This document shows, piece by piece, positions 46,798 to 54,224 of a stretch of DNA of 64,000 bases. The translations under genes and the position numbers were made by a program. Numbering within the stretch: the stretch's first letter is position 1; every line of letters starts with the position of its first letter. The stretch is from Anoxybacteroides tepidamans (GTDB lineage: Bacteria > Bacillota > Bacilli > Bacillales > Anoxybacillaceae): the NCBI RefSeq assembly GCF_014201465.1, contig NZ_JACHEP010000005.1, positions 1-64,000 on the forward strand. The letters run 5' to 3'. Under the pieces are notes generated by a model, which worked only from the letters and a program-made list of their open reading frames with translations, was not told the origin of the DNA and did not search any database.

Positions 46798-47487
46798 ATG
46801 TTGTTTCATCCGATGGATATTCTCATCTTTTTGGCATTCGGACTGTCGCTTTGGGCACAATTTAAAGTAAAAGGTACATTTAATAAATGGGCGGAAGTCG
46901 ATGCTAATTCGTCTCTCACTGGAGCTGAGGTAGCAAGAAAAATTTTAGATTCCAATGGCTTATATCACGTTCCCGTTGAATTAGTCCCTGGTACGTTGAC
47001 TGACCATTACGATCCATTGTCCCGTACCGTTCGATTGTCTGAACCTGTTTATTATGGACGTTCTATCGCTGCAGTATCGGTAGCGGCCCACGAGGTTGGT
47101 CATGCAATCCAGCACCAGCAATCATATGGTGCACTCGTTTTACGGCATCGTATGTTTCCGGTAGTGAATTTTTCTTCTGGTATTGCGCCATTTCTATTGT
47201 TAGGCGGATTTTTTCTGCAGCAAACTTCGCTCATTGGGCTTGGCATTATTCTCTTTTCAGCAGCCGTAGCGTTCCAATTAGTGACGTTGCCGGTAGAATT
47301 TAATGCAAGCTCTCGTGCGAAAAAGCTTCTTTTAGCTGAAGGATTTATCCACAATGATGAAGTACGCGGAGTAAATGGAGTCTTAAATGCAGCGGCATTA
47401 ACATACGTAGCAGCGGCATTAATCTCTGTTTTAGAGCTAATCAAATTTGTTATGATTTTCTTTCAAGGAAATAGTGAAGAAGAATAA
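46798..47487 (+). CDS. yugP: YugP-like zinc metallopeptidase (membrane)
   Basis: A 229-residue protein with an N-terminal membrane segment (about 5-22), the zinc motif HEVGH at 98-102 with following QH, and three further membrane segments. The segment PVEFNASSRAKKLL near residue 165 supplies a likely third ligand. The family is widespread with unknown substrates. Ribosome site GGGGGAG. It follows the MerR gene by 29 bases. Confidence 0.9.
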   Translation: MLFHPMDILIFLAFGLSLWAQFKVKGTFNKWAEVDANSSLTGAEVARKILDSNGLYHVPVELVPGTLTDHYDPLSRTVRLSEPVYYGRSIAAVSVAAHEVGHAIQHQQSYGALVLRHRMFPVVNFSSGIAPFLLLGGFFLQQTSLIGLGIILFSAAVAFQLVTLPVEFNASSRAKKLLLAEGFIHNDEVRGVNGVLNAAALTYVAAALISVLELIKFVMIFFQGNSEEE

Positions 47488-47509
47488 TATAAAAAATGAT
47501 ACAATGAGC

Positions 47510-47557
47510 AGGAGGTGGATTCTCTAGCTGTCTGCATACAGTTAGAGAACTTAATTG
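47510..47557 (+). promoter_or_regulatory. Shine-Dalgarno separated from a TTG start by a hairpin
   Basis: AGGAGG at 47510-47515 is 39 bases from TTG 47555, too far for normal use. Between them TCTCTAGCTGT (47521-47531) pairs with ACAGTTAGAGA (47538-47548): 11 bp with one G-T and a 6-base loop. If the hairpin folds, the gap is about 11 bases. The same layout is kept in the truncated duplicate at 51.8 kb, where an A-to-G change keeps pairing as G-T. An extended -10 TACAAT (47500-47505) lies just upstream. Confidence 0.6.
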
Positions 47558-48889
47558 GAGATAGTTAATTTACTGATGGTTGGCATTTTAATTGCCTTGA
47601 CGGCGTTTTTTGTTGCATCAGAATTTGCCATTGTCAAAGTGCGCAGTACCCGGATTGATCAACTTGTGGCAGAAGGAAATCGAAACGCGATGACTGCCAA
47701 ACGGGTCATCAGCAATTTAGATGAATATTTATCGGCTTGCCAGCTCGGAATTACCATTACGGCATTAGGGCTGGGTTGGCTCGGGGAACCAACGGTGGAA
47801 CATTTGCTTCACCCTGTATTTGAGCAAATGAATTTGAATGAGTCTGTAGCACCTCTTCTTTCTTTTGCAATTGCGTTTGCGGCGATTACATTTTTGCATG
47901 TCGTCGTTGGAGAACTGGCTCCGAAAACATTAGCGATTCAAAAAGCAGAAACCGTTACGCTGCTATGTTCAAGACCTTTAATCTTTTTCTATAAACTGAT
48001 GTATCCATTTATTTGGACATTAAATGGTTCAGCGCGTGTGATTACTGGATTATTTGGGCTAAAACCGGCATCCGAACATGAAATCGCCCATTCAGAAGAA
48101 GAATTGCGTTTGATTTTATCAGAAAGTTATAAGAGCGGAGAAATTAATCCGTCGGAATATAAATACGTAAACAATATTTTTGAGTTTGACAATCGGATCG
48201 CCAAAGAAATTATGGTACCGCGCACAGAAATTGTCGCATTAGATAAAAACGATTCAATCGCGGACATTTTGGAAATTATGAAGAAAGAAAAATATACACG
48301 CTATCCTGTTATGGACGGCGATAAAGACCATATCGTTGGGATGGTGAACATAAAGGAAATATTAACGGATTGCATTCAAAATCCACAAGCGGTTAAAAAA
48401 AAGTTAGATGGTTATATTCGTCCAATCATACAATTAATCGAATCCATCCCTATTCATGACTTGCTTGTCAAAATGCAGAGAGAACGAGTCCATATGGCGA
48501 TTTTAGTCGATGAATACGGCGGGACGGCCGGTCTTGTGACGGTTGAAGATATATTGGAGGAAATTGTCGGTGAAATTCAAGATGAGTTTGATATTGATGA
48601 AGTTCCAATGATTCGCAAAGTGAACGAACATACTACCATTGTTGATGGAAAAGTCTTAATTGAAGAGATAAACGATTTACTTGGAACGGATATCGATGAT
48701 ACGGATGTTGACACGATTGGTGGTTGGATTTTAACGGAGAAATTTGATATTCAACAGGGCGAGATTCTCTCTCACGGTGATTATGAATTTAAGGTATTAA
48801 AAATGGAAGGTCGTCATATCCAATTAGTTGAAATTACAAAACGTGTGCAATCTCCTTTACTTGCCTTACAAGAAGCGATAACAGAATAA
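47555..48889 (+). CDS. CNNM/CorC-family (MpfA/YhdP-type) membrane protein, likely Mg2+ exporter
   Basis: A 444-residue protein. It has a DUF21 membrane domain with about four segments (1-190), a CBS pair (about 205-335; MVPRTEIVALDKND and ILVDEYGGTAGLVTVEDILEE) and a C-terminal CorC_HlyC domain (about 350-430). B. subtilis MpfA (YhdP) of this family exports Mg2+. TTG 47555 gives MEIVNLLMVG, matching the family N-terminus MDIVNL. A 5' fragment of a paralogue lies at 51856. Confidence 0.9.
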   Translation: MEIVNLLMVGILIALTAFFVASEFAIVKVRSTRIDQLVAEGNRNAMTAKRVISNLDEYLSACQLGITITALGLGWLGEPTVEHLLHPVFEQMNLNESVAPLLSFAIAFAAITFLHVVVGELAPKTLAIQKAETVTLLCSRPLIFFYKLMYPFIWTLNGSARVITGLFGLKPASEHEIAHSEEELRLILSESYKSGEINPSEYKYVNNIFEFDNRIAKEIMVPRTEIVALDKNDSIADILEIMKKEKYTRYPVMDGDKDHIVGMVNIKEILTDCIQNPQAVKKKLDGYIRPIIQLIESIPIHDLLVKMQRERVHMAILVDEYGGTAGLVTVEDILEEIVGEIQDEFDIDEVPMIRKVNEHTTIVDGKVLIEEINDLLGTDIDDTDVDTIGGWILTEKFDIQQGEILSHGDYEFKVLKMEGRHIQLVEITKRVQSPLLALQEAITE

Positions 48890-48995
48890 GCAGTGAAAGA
48901 GAAGTTGTCTCAAACGTCCATGCCTTACTTAGCAAAGGATAATGTTTAAAAACATGATTCATACCCTAGTGACTAACAAAAAATAAAAATAATAA

Positions 48996-49025
48996 TTGAC
49001 AGATTCATATAGGTTATTTTATGAT
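48996..49025 (+). promoter_or_regulatory. Promoter of the riboswitch operon
   Basis: -35 TTGACA (48996-49001), 18-base spacer, -10 TATGAT (49020-49025). Transcription would begin near 49032, just before the aptamer. Confidence 0.7.
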
Positions 49026-49047
49026 TAAATTGGACAGTTGGATAGTT

Positions 49048-49168
49048 CTCCTAAAGGGGAGTAGCTTTTACAACAAAGTCGTCATTTCGGAGTTTTGCCG
49101 CTCCCGGCTTTGTTGGCAACGCAACGTTGTTAGCGAGACCTTTACCATATTTGGCAAGGGTCTTTATT
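49048..49168 (+). ncRNA. yybP-ykoY (Mn2+-sensing) riboswitch with expression-platform terminator
   Basis: Hallmark strands GGGGAGTAGC (49056-49065) and GCGAGACCTTTACC (49133-49146) are present. P1 pairs TAAAGG (49052-49057) with CCTTTA (49139-49144). The P1 3' strand is also the left arm of a terminator, GACCTTTACCA (49137-49147) with TGGCAAGGGTC (49152-49162), followed by TTTATT. Metal-bound aptamer would block that terminator, an ON switch. Known members sense Mn2+ ahead of TerC-type exporters, as here. Confidence 0.92.
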
Positions 49169-49176
49169 GTATGTTA

Positions 49177-49206
49177 AACCTTTACCAAATATGGTAAAGG
49201 TTTTTT
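49177..49206 (+). terminator. Second terminator after the riboswitch
   Basis: AACCTTTACC pairs with GGTAAAGGTT, followed by a six-T run (49201-49206) whose first T's belong to the arm. The right half (49186-49201) is also a perfect 16-base complement of the aptamer 3' strand at 49138-49153. Confidence 0.82.
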
Positions 49207-49235
49207 GTTTGATAATCTTAATGGGAGGAAAGCAT

Positions 49236-49367
49236 ATGGAAAGTAGACAGCATTCACTCGATGTTATATCAAAGCCCATGTTAAATCAAATGGGCCAAAT
49301 GGCGGGGAAACGCTCATGCCAATTTGGAAATATAATTGGCGCCCATAAAAGAGAAGCATTGATATAA
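49236..49367 (+). CDS. Unrecognised 43-residue ORF downstream of the Mn2+ riboswitch
   Basis: ATG 49236 has a strong ribosome site (GGGAGGAA, 8 bases away). The product is a hydrophilic basic peptide starting MESRQHSLDVISKPML and ending GAHKREALI, with one Cys and no membrane segment. It does not resemble MntS or any family I know. It would be under the same riboswitch as the TerC gene 144 bases downstream. It could also be a decayed gene. Confidence 0.45.
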   Translation: MESRQHSLDVISKPMLNQMGQMAGKRSCQFGNIIGAHKREALI

Positions 49368-49510
49368 TAACCATTTTGTCATCAAAACTTATTCGCTGAT
49401 AAAAAGGATCAAATTCAAAAGGATGTTGGATCTCCTAAACAAAAATATGTTCTTCTTTAGAAAGTGCAATATCAAACTACATTAGAATACTAAAGGAGGG
49501 TTCAGATTAT

Positions 49511-50302
49511 ATGGAACTTTCGGTTTTATTAGAATACAGCTGGGTATTACTACTTCTAATTGTGCTTGAAGGGCTTTTGTCAGCTGATAATGCGCTTGTT
49601 TTAGCTATTATGGTCAAGCATCTTCCGGAAGAACAAAGAAAGAAAGCGTTGTTTTATGGGCTTGCAGGTGCATTCGTTTTCCGTTTTGCTTCATTATTTG
49701 TGATTTCATTTCTTGTCAATGTATGGCAGATTCAGGCGATAGGTGCTCTTTATCTTTTATTCATCGCAATCAATCATATTTTTAGAAAAGTAGCTGTAAA
49801 TAAAGGAAAAGAAAAAAATAAAGAAATACAGGAAAAGAAACAATCCGGATTTTGGGGAACTGTTTTCAAAGTAGAATTGGCCGATATCGCATTTGCGGTC
49901 GATTCCATTCTTGCAGCAGTAGCATTAGCAGTTACGCTTCCGAATACAAATCTTCCGCAAATCGGCGGACTGGATGGAGGTAAGTTTCTCGTTATCTTTG
50001 CTGGAGGAGTAATAGGATTACTTATTATGCGCTTTGCTGCTAATTTCTTTGTAAAATTGCTTCATTCGAAACCTGGTTTGGAAATCGCTGCGTTTCTCAT
50101 TGTTGGCTGGGTTGGGGTAAAGCTATCTGTTTATACGTTATCACATCCTCAGCTGGCAATATTACCTGAAGGGTTTGCAAAATCACCTGAATGGAAAATA
50201 ACATTCTATGCCGTACTCGTTCTGATCGCATTAGGTGGCTGGTTTTTATCAAAGGAGAAAAAAGAACTGCCTTCTGCAGAAAAATCCAATGAAAATGTTT
50301 AG
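49511..50302 (+). CDS. ykoY: TerC-family membrane protein (YkoY/MeeY type), likely Mn2+ exporter
   Basis: A 263-residue protein with about seven membrane segments. Acidic residues within the membrane are conserved in EGLLSADNALVLA (about 20-32) and VELADIAFAVDSILA (about 120-134). TerC proteins MeeF and MeeY in B. subtilis export Mn2+ to load secreted enzymes. ATG 49511 follows AAAGGAGGG. Control by the upstream Mn2+ riboswitch supports the function. The symbol is by homology. Confidence 0.9.
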   Translation: MELSVLLEYSWVLLLLIVLEGLLSADNALVLAIMVKHLPEEQRKKALFYGLAGAFVFRFASLFVISFLVNVWQIQAIGALYLLFIAINHIFRKVAVNKGKEKNKEIQEKKQSGFWGTVFKVELADIAFAVDSILAAVALAVTLPNTNLPQIGGLDGGKFLVIFAGGVIGLLIMRFAANFFVKLLHSKPGLEIAAFLIVGWVGVKLSVYTLSHPQLAILPEGFAKSPEWKITFYAVLVLIALGGWFLSKEKKELPSAEKSNENV

Positions 50303-50334
50303 TTCCAAAGATTTTGTCCTTTAGAAACATCGCT

Positions 50335-50361
50335 TGAGCCGCCCTTGATTGGGGCGGCTCA
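50335..50361. terminator. Strong G/C hairpin after the TerC gene
   Basis: A 10-bp perfect stem TGAGCCGCCC / GGGCGGCTCA with a 7-base loop. No T-run follows, so it may be a processing or stability element rather than a complete terminator. Confidence 0.6.
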
Positions 50362-50453
50362 GGCTCGAGTTGGCAAACTAAGAGAGAATGTATTATAATT
50401 TCTCAGTAGAACTTAGTTGTTTGAAAAGGAGTGATTTGAAAAGGAGTAAAGTA

Positions 50454-51059
50454 ATGGAAAATTGGATAATAGAGATAATTGAAAAATTCGGATATATAGG
50501 GATTCTTTTATTAATTGCACTGGAAAATATATTCCCGCCAATTCCATCGGAGGTAATACTAACGTTAGGCGGTTTTATGACTACCACCACAAATTTAACG
50601 GTAATAGGAGTCATCACGTTTTCCACTATTGGTTCAGTGGTTGGAGCCATTATTCTTTATGGCATTGGCTTACTTATCGATGTGAATAGAATGGGGAAAA
50701 TTGTCGATAAATGGGGCCATATTCTTAAAATAACTAGGAAAGATATCGATAATGCTAATGCTTGGTTTTCAAAGTATGGTGTATGGACTGTATTTTTCTG
50801 TCGTTTTATCCCGTTAATAAGAAGTTTAATCTCTATACCAGCTGGTATGTCACGTATGAACTTTGGCCTATTTTTATTGTTGACAACTCTTGGTACCTTA
50901 ATTTGGAATGCTACTCTTGTGAAAATAGGTGCTGTAGTTGGGGAATCATGGGAAAGTATTGTGTATTACATGGATATTTATTCCAATGTCGTTTATATAT
51001 CGTTAGCATTGCTCCTTATTTTATTTATAGTGATGTTTATGAAAAGAAAGAGGGATTGA
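50454..51059 (+). CDS. DedA-family membrane protein
   Basis: A 201-residue protein with the DedA signatures ENIFPPIPSEVILTLGGF near residues 23-40 and FFCRFIPLIRSLISIPAG near residues 118-135, plus four to five membrane segments. Some DedA proteins return undecaprenyl phosphate or phospholipid across the membrane; the cargo here is unknown. ATG 50454 follows AAGGAG. The dodecamer TTGAAAAGGAGT is repeated directly at 50421 and 50436, giving two possible ribosome sites. In B. subtilis ykoX (DedA) is next to ykoY. Confidence 0.9.
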   Translation: MENWIIEIIEKFGYIGILLLIALENIFPPIPSEVILTLGGFMTTTTNLTVIGVITFSTIGSVVGAIILYGIGLLIDVNRMGKIVDKWGHILKITRKDIDNANAWFSKYGVWTVFFCRFIPLIRSLISIPAGMSRMNFGLFLLLTTLGTLIWNATLVKIGAVVGESWESIVYYMDIYSNVVYISLALLLILFIVMFMKRKRD

Positions 51060-51402
51060 AATTTAAGAAGAATTAGGCAGTGTCAAGGAGAATAGTTAGC
51101 TGACTTTTTTGGATTTTGTCTGTGTCGCTCCTTCTCCGCCTTACACAAGAATGCAATCACCGTGTTGCAAGAAGAGGGTGTCCCAAAAGTGATGGGGCAC
51201 CCTTCGTGCTAATCGCATATGCGCATTGAACAATACGAGGAAAAGAGTATTCTTGCTTACGGTCAAACAACCTTTTGAGCCCGTCTCTTTTCTTTTTAAG
51301 GATGCATAACATATGCTTTACTATTTGCTTGGGAGTCCCAAAAACGTTGAGTTCGTTTTTTTAGTTTTTTATTGCATGAATCCAAAATTAAAATATATTC
51401 GT
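51060..51402 (+). other. Gene-free stretch with remnants of repeats
   Basis: No intact gene. A hairpin GGGTGTCCC / GGGGCACCC lies at 51176-51202 (one wobble), possibly an insertion-sequence end or a terminator for the DedA gene. A second copy of the dispersed repeat (see 45941) is at 51311-51404. Confidence 0.5.
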
Positions 51403-51796
51403 ATACTCATGGTGCTAGATGACGATAGACGCTAATTGATCATGTATTTTCCACAGGTCGTGATTATACAGCAAATACGGAAAATGTATTTGCTAATTGA
51501 ATTTTGAGCCACTCCGATTACATCCTTGTGAGCCACTTAAAAATTGACAAATGGTAAATCTGGGGCGTCTTGACATGGAGCCTCTAGAGGCATGATTTCA
51601 CTCGAAAGGCGACACATCAAGGTGTTTCGATAGGCAACAAGCCTATCATGCCTCTCACTCCATATCAAGACGGTGTTTTCGCTGGAAATGGAGTGGCTCA
51701 CGTTTTTACGAGCGAAGTGGCTCAATTTTATGTTAGCAAAAACAGAAAACGCTTGAAAGTAACAAGATTATGACATTCAACCAGCACCACAGGTTA
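51403..51796 (-). mobile_element. Small repeat element, second copy, split by an insertion
   Basis: The two parts, 51403-51484 and 51745-51796, together give the reverse complement of the 128-bp element at 41211-41338 with 3 differences. They are parted by a 260-bp insert at 51485-51744 and the 5-base duplication GAAAA. This proves the order: element first, insert second. Confidence 0.82.
51485..51744. mobile_element. IS21-like non-autonomous remnant nested in the repeat element
   Basis: A 260-bp insert with inverted ends TGTATTTGCTAAYTG and TGTTTTTGCTAACAT (reversed right end), each followed by TGAGCCACT about 12 bases further in. Further TGAGCCACT copies lie inside both ends, as in IS21-family tips. 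It is flanked by GAAAA on both sides (51480-51484, 51745-51749). The interior has no istA/istB, but has a large hairpin with 15-base arms beginning CGTCTTGA (51566-51580) and ending TCAAGACG (51658-51672). Confidence 0.75.
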
Positions 51797-51855
51797 TTAT
51801 ACAATTAATTAGGAGGTCGATTCTCTGGCTGTTTCCATACAGTTAGAGAACTTAA

Positions 51856-52044
51856 TTGGAGATAGTTAATTTACGGATGGTTGGCATTTTAATTGCCTTG
51901 ACAGCATTCTTTGTTGCATCGGAAATCGCCCTTGTTAAAGTGTGCAGTACACGTATTGATCAGCTGATAGCCGAAGGAAATCGAGACGCAGTGGCGGCAA
52001 AACAGCTTCCGTTCATTTTCTTACTGAACTGCGAATATATATAA
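51856..52044 (+). pseudogene. 5' fragment of a CNNM/MpfA-type gene (duplicate of the gene at 47555)
   Basis: The first about 50 codons, and 50 bases upstream, are near copies of the gene at 47555: MEIVNLRMVGILIALTAFFV, then ASEIALVKV. Similarity stops after the codons for AAKQ and the frame ends at TAA 52042-52044, inside the 7-base target repeat of the following MITE. The remaining 390 codons, including the CBS and CorC domains, are missing. The upstream ribosome-site hairpin is kept. Confidence 0.88.
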
Positions 52045-52294
52045 ACAGACGTGTTGATTAACCATTAAAAACCAATTGACATCACTCTATTTCTAGTTTT
52101 TTTGCCGGAGTCGGATAAGCTCAGCTTGCCGACTGGGCATGCTGTACGCATGCCCTCCTCGAACAATGAACGCTTTGCGAGCAAATGACATTTGCCGGCC
52201 GGCGTTTCTTGTTCGAGGGAAGAGGTAGAAAAGCTTGTGTTCAGCTATATGATTCTGTGTTTTTAGTAAAATAATGGATAATCAACACTCATGA
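52045..52294 (-). mobile_element. MITE-like element, copy 2 (250 bp)
   Basis: An inverted copy of the element at 31957-32172. The left end reads ACAGACGTGTTGATTAACC; the right end, reversed, reads TCATGAGTGTTGATTATCC. It is flanked by a perfect 7-base repeat TATATAA (52038-52044 and 52295-52301). The GGGCATGC / GCATGCCC hairpin is fully paired here where copy 1 has a wobble. The CCTCGAACAA / TTGTTCGAGG hairpin carries about 30 extra bases at its tip. Confidence 0.87.
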
Positions 52295-52337
52295 TATATA
52301 AATATATTTTCTACTTCACGAACAGAGGTGAAGATTT

Positions 52338-54161
52338 GTGGGCGAGTTTTACAACAATGAACAGTCATTAGGTGAAACATTGTTCCGCATTTATCAATCG
52401 ATCGTTAAGTGGATCGAGCAAAAAATAAAACAATTTCCAATGCCGCACCATGAAGAAAGCCGTGACAATTTAATCGCATATTTGTATGCAAAAGAAATGA
52501 TATCAAAGTCTCTCGCCCAAGCACTTGAAGATGAAGGGCTTTCATCACTTTCTGGATACGAATCGCATGTTCTTTCAAGACTCGAGCTTTTATTAAAACA
52601 GCTGCGTATTTTATCTCTTCTTGAAACAACTGTTCAAAAAATCACCCGCCAACAAGCGGAGCAACTGATTAGTGAACGAGCGAAAATGGCATTAGGAGAA
52701 GCGCGGAACGGAAGACGCACGCGCATTATGGTGACGTTAGACGAGCAAATCATACATCAGCCGGAAAAGATTGAACAACTGTTATTGCGCGGTATGGACA
52801 TTGCCCGAATTAATTGTGCCTACCATACTCCTGACGTTTGGAAGCAAATGATCGAGAGCGTTCGCCAAGCAGAAGCGCGTCTACAAAACAAACAGTATTG
52901 GGAAAAAAAGTGCCGCATTTACATGGATTTGCCGGGGCCAAAAATTCGCATCAAGCACATCGTCCACGAAGAACGTCCGTTAAAACTGGCCGTACGAAAA
53001 GACGAGCACGGCCGTGTCATTGAGCCGCTTGTCGGTTTGCTTTCCATTGGCAAGCCGTCGCATATTGACGAACGAGGGTTATCGTTTGCTATTGAAGCAA
53101 CAGCAAAAGAGGAAGTTATGTTGACAGCCGGAGACGAACTATCATTTAAAGATATGCGTGGGCGGCGAAGAACGTTACAAGTTGTTGAAATCATCAGCCC
53201 GACATGTGCGAAAGTGGTGTTGCCAAAGACAGCGTATATTCAAGAGCGAACCGTTTTGAAGCACTCACGCTATCAACTATTTGTGCAAACGATCGTACCT
53301 ATTCCGATTAAAATTCTTGTTCAAAAAGGAACTCATCTCAAAATTTATTTTCATGAATCAAGTTTGCAAATCGCAAACACAGATTTTTCTATAAAAATGA
53401 CAACAACCCTCCCGAAAGCATTTCATAACGTTTGCGCAGGTCACCGTCTTTACATCGATGACGGGAAAATATTTGCGGTGATTCAAAAAGCAACGAACGA
53501 ATATGTCGAAGCGAAAGTGGTGTCGACCGGAAGAAAGCCGCGGATGCTGAAGGAAGGAGCAGGAATTAATCTCCCGGATTCATTCATTCACTTGAACGTT
53601 TCTTCCATGACCGATCAGGATCTGGAGTATATCCCGTTTATTAACCGGCATGCGGATATGATCGGACTGTCATTCGTTCACACCCCGCAAGATGTGGCGA
53701 AACTTCATGCCATTTTAACCGAGCAAGGCGCGCGGCATATGACAGTGGTTGCTAAAATCGAAACGCGGGCGGCTCTTCATAACCTCGCCCGCATTTTATT
53801 GGAAGGGTTGAAGCTGCCGTCGTTTGCCGTCATGATTGCGCGGGGCGATTTGGCGATTGAAGTTGGTTTTGAGCATATGTCAATTGTGCAGCAAGAAATT
53901 TTAACGCTTTGTCGTGCTGCTCATATCCCAGTTATTTGGGCGACACAAGTGTTAGAAAGTTTAGCGAAAAAAGGGTTGCCTGCGCGAGCAGAAATTTCCG
54001 ACGTATCGCTAGGACAAACCGCCCATTGCATCATGCTCAACAAAGGCGCTTATATTACCGAGGCGGTAGAGATGCTTTCGAAAATACTCGAAAAAGAAGA
54101 AGCGTATGAAAAGAGGCAACAAGCCATCGCCCGCTACATGTCCCAACAAGGGATGATGTAG
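52338..54161 (+). CDS. Pyruvate-kinase-like protein, divergent, with N-terminal extension
   Basis: A 607-residue protein. A helical extension of about 125 residues precedes a pyruvate-kinase-like barrel with MVTLD (131-135, where classic enzymes have the TIGPAS region), GMDIARINCA (152-161), MDLPGPKIR (196-204), SFVHTPQDV, AKIETRAAL, ARGDLAIE (501-508), ATQVLESL (535-542) and RAEISDV. The B domain is enlarged (about 205-400). The classic C-terminal allosteric domain is missing. Catalytic Lys (KIET) and metal-binding Glu are kept, so kinase-type chemistry is possible. GTG 52338 follows AGAGGTGAAG. The HD-GYP-like gene follows by 63 bases. Confidence 0.82.
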   Translation: MGEFYNNEQSLGETLFRIYQSIVKWIEQKIKQFPMPHHEESRDNLIAYLYAKEMISKSLAQALEDEGLSSLSGYESHVLSRLELLLKQLRILSLLETTVQKITRQQAEQLISERAKMALGEARNGRRTRIMVTLDEQIIHQPEKIEQLLLRGMDIARINCAYHTPDVWKQMIESVRQAEARLQNKQYWEKKCRIYMDLPGPKIRIKHIVHEERPLKLAVRKDEHGRVIEPLVGLLSIGKPSHIDERGLSFAIEATAKEEVMLTAGDELSFKDMRGRRRTLQVVEIISPTCAKVVLPKTAYIQERTVLKHSRYQLFVQTIVPIPIKILVQKGTHLKIYFHESSLQIANTDFSIKMTTTLPKAFHNVCAGHRLYIDDGKIFAVIQKATNEYVEAKVVSTGRKPRMLKEGAGINLPDSFIHLNVSSMTDQDLEYIPFINRHADMIGLSFVHTPQDVAKLHAILTEQGARHMTVVAKIETRAALHNLARILLEGLKLPSFAVMIARGDLAIEVGFEHMSIVQQEILTLCRAAHIPVIWATQVLESLAKKGLPARAEISDVSLGQTAHCIMLNKGAYITEAVEMLSKILEKEEAYEKRQQAIARYMSQQGMM

Positions 54162-54224
54162 TTTTCTTTCCCACATCCATCCGTTATAATAAATGACAAA
54201 CGGTTCGTTGATAAGGAGACAGTG

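Noticed and set aside
49167-49235. Longer version of the small ORF beginning at 49167
   Set aside because: It would start inside the riboswitch terminators; ATG 49236 has the only good ribosome site.
51176-51202. Hairpin as an intact insertion-sequence end
   Set aside because: No transposase or matching second end was found nearby; it may simply be a terminator, so it is noted only inside the gene-free stretch.
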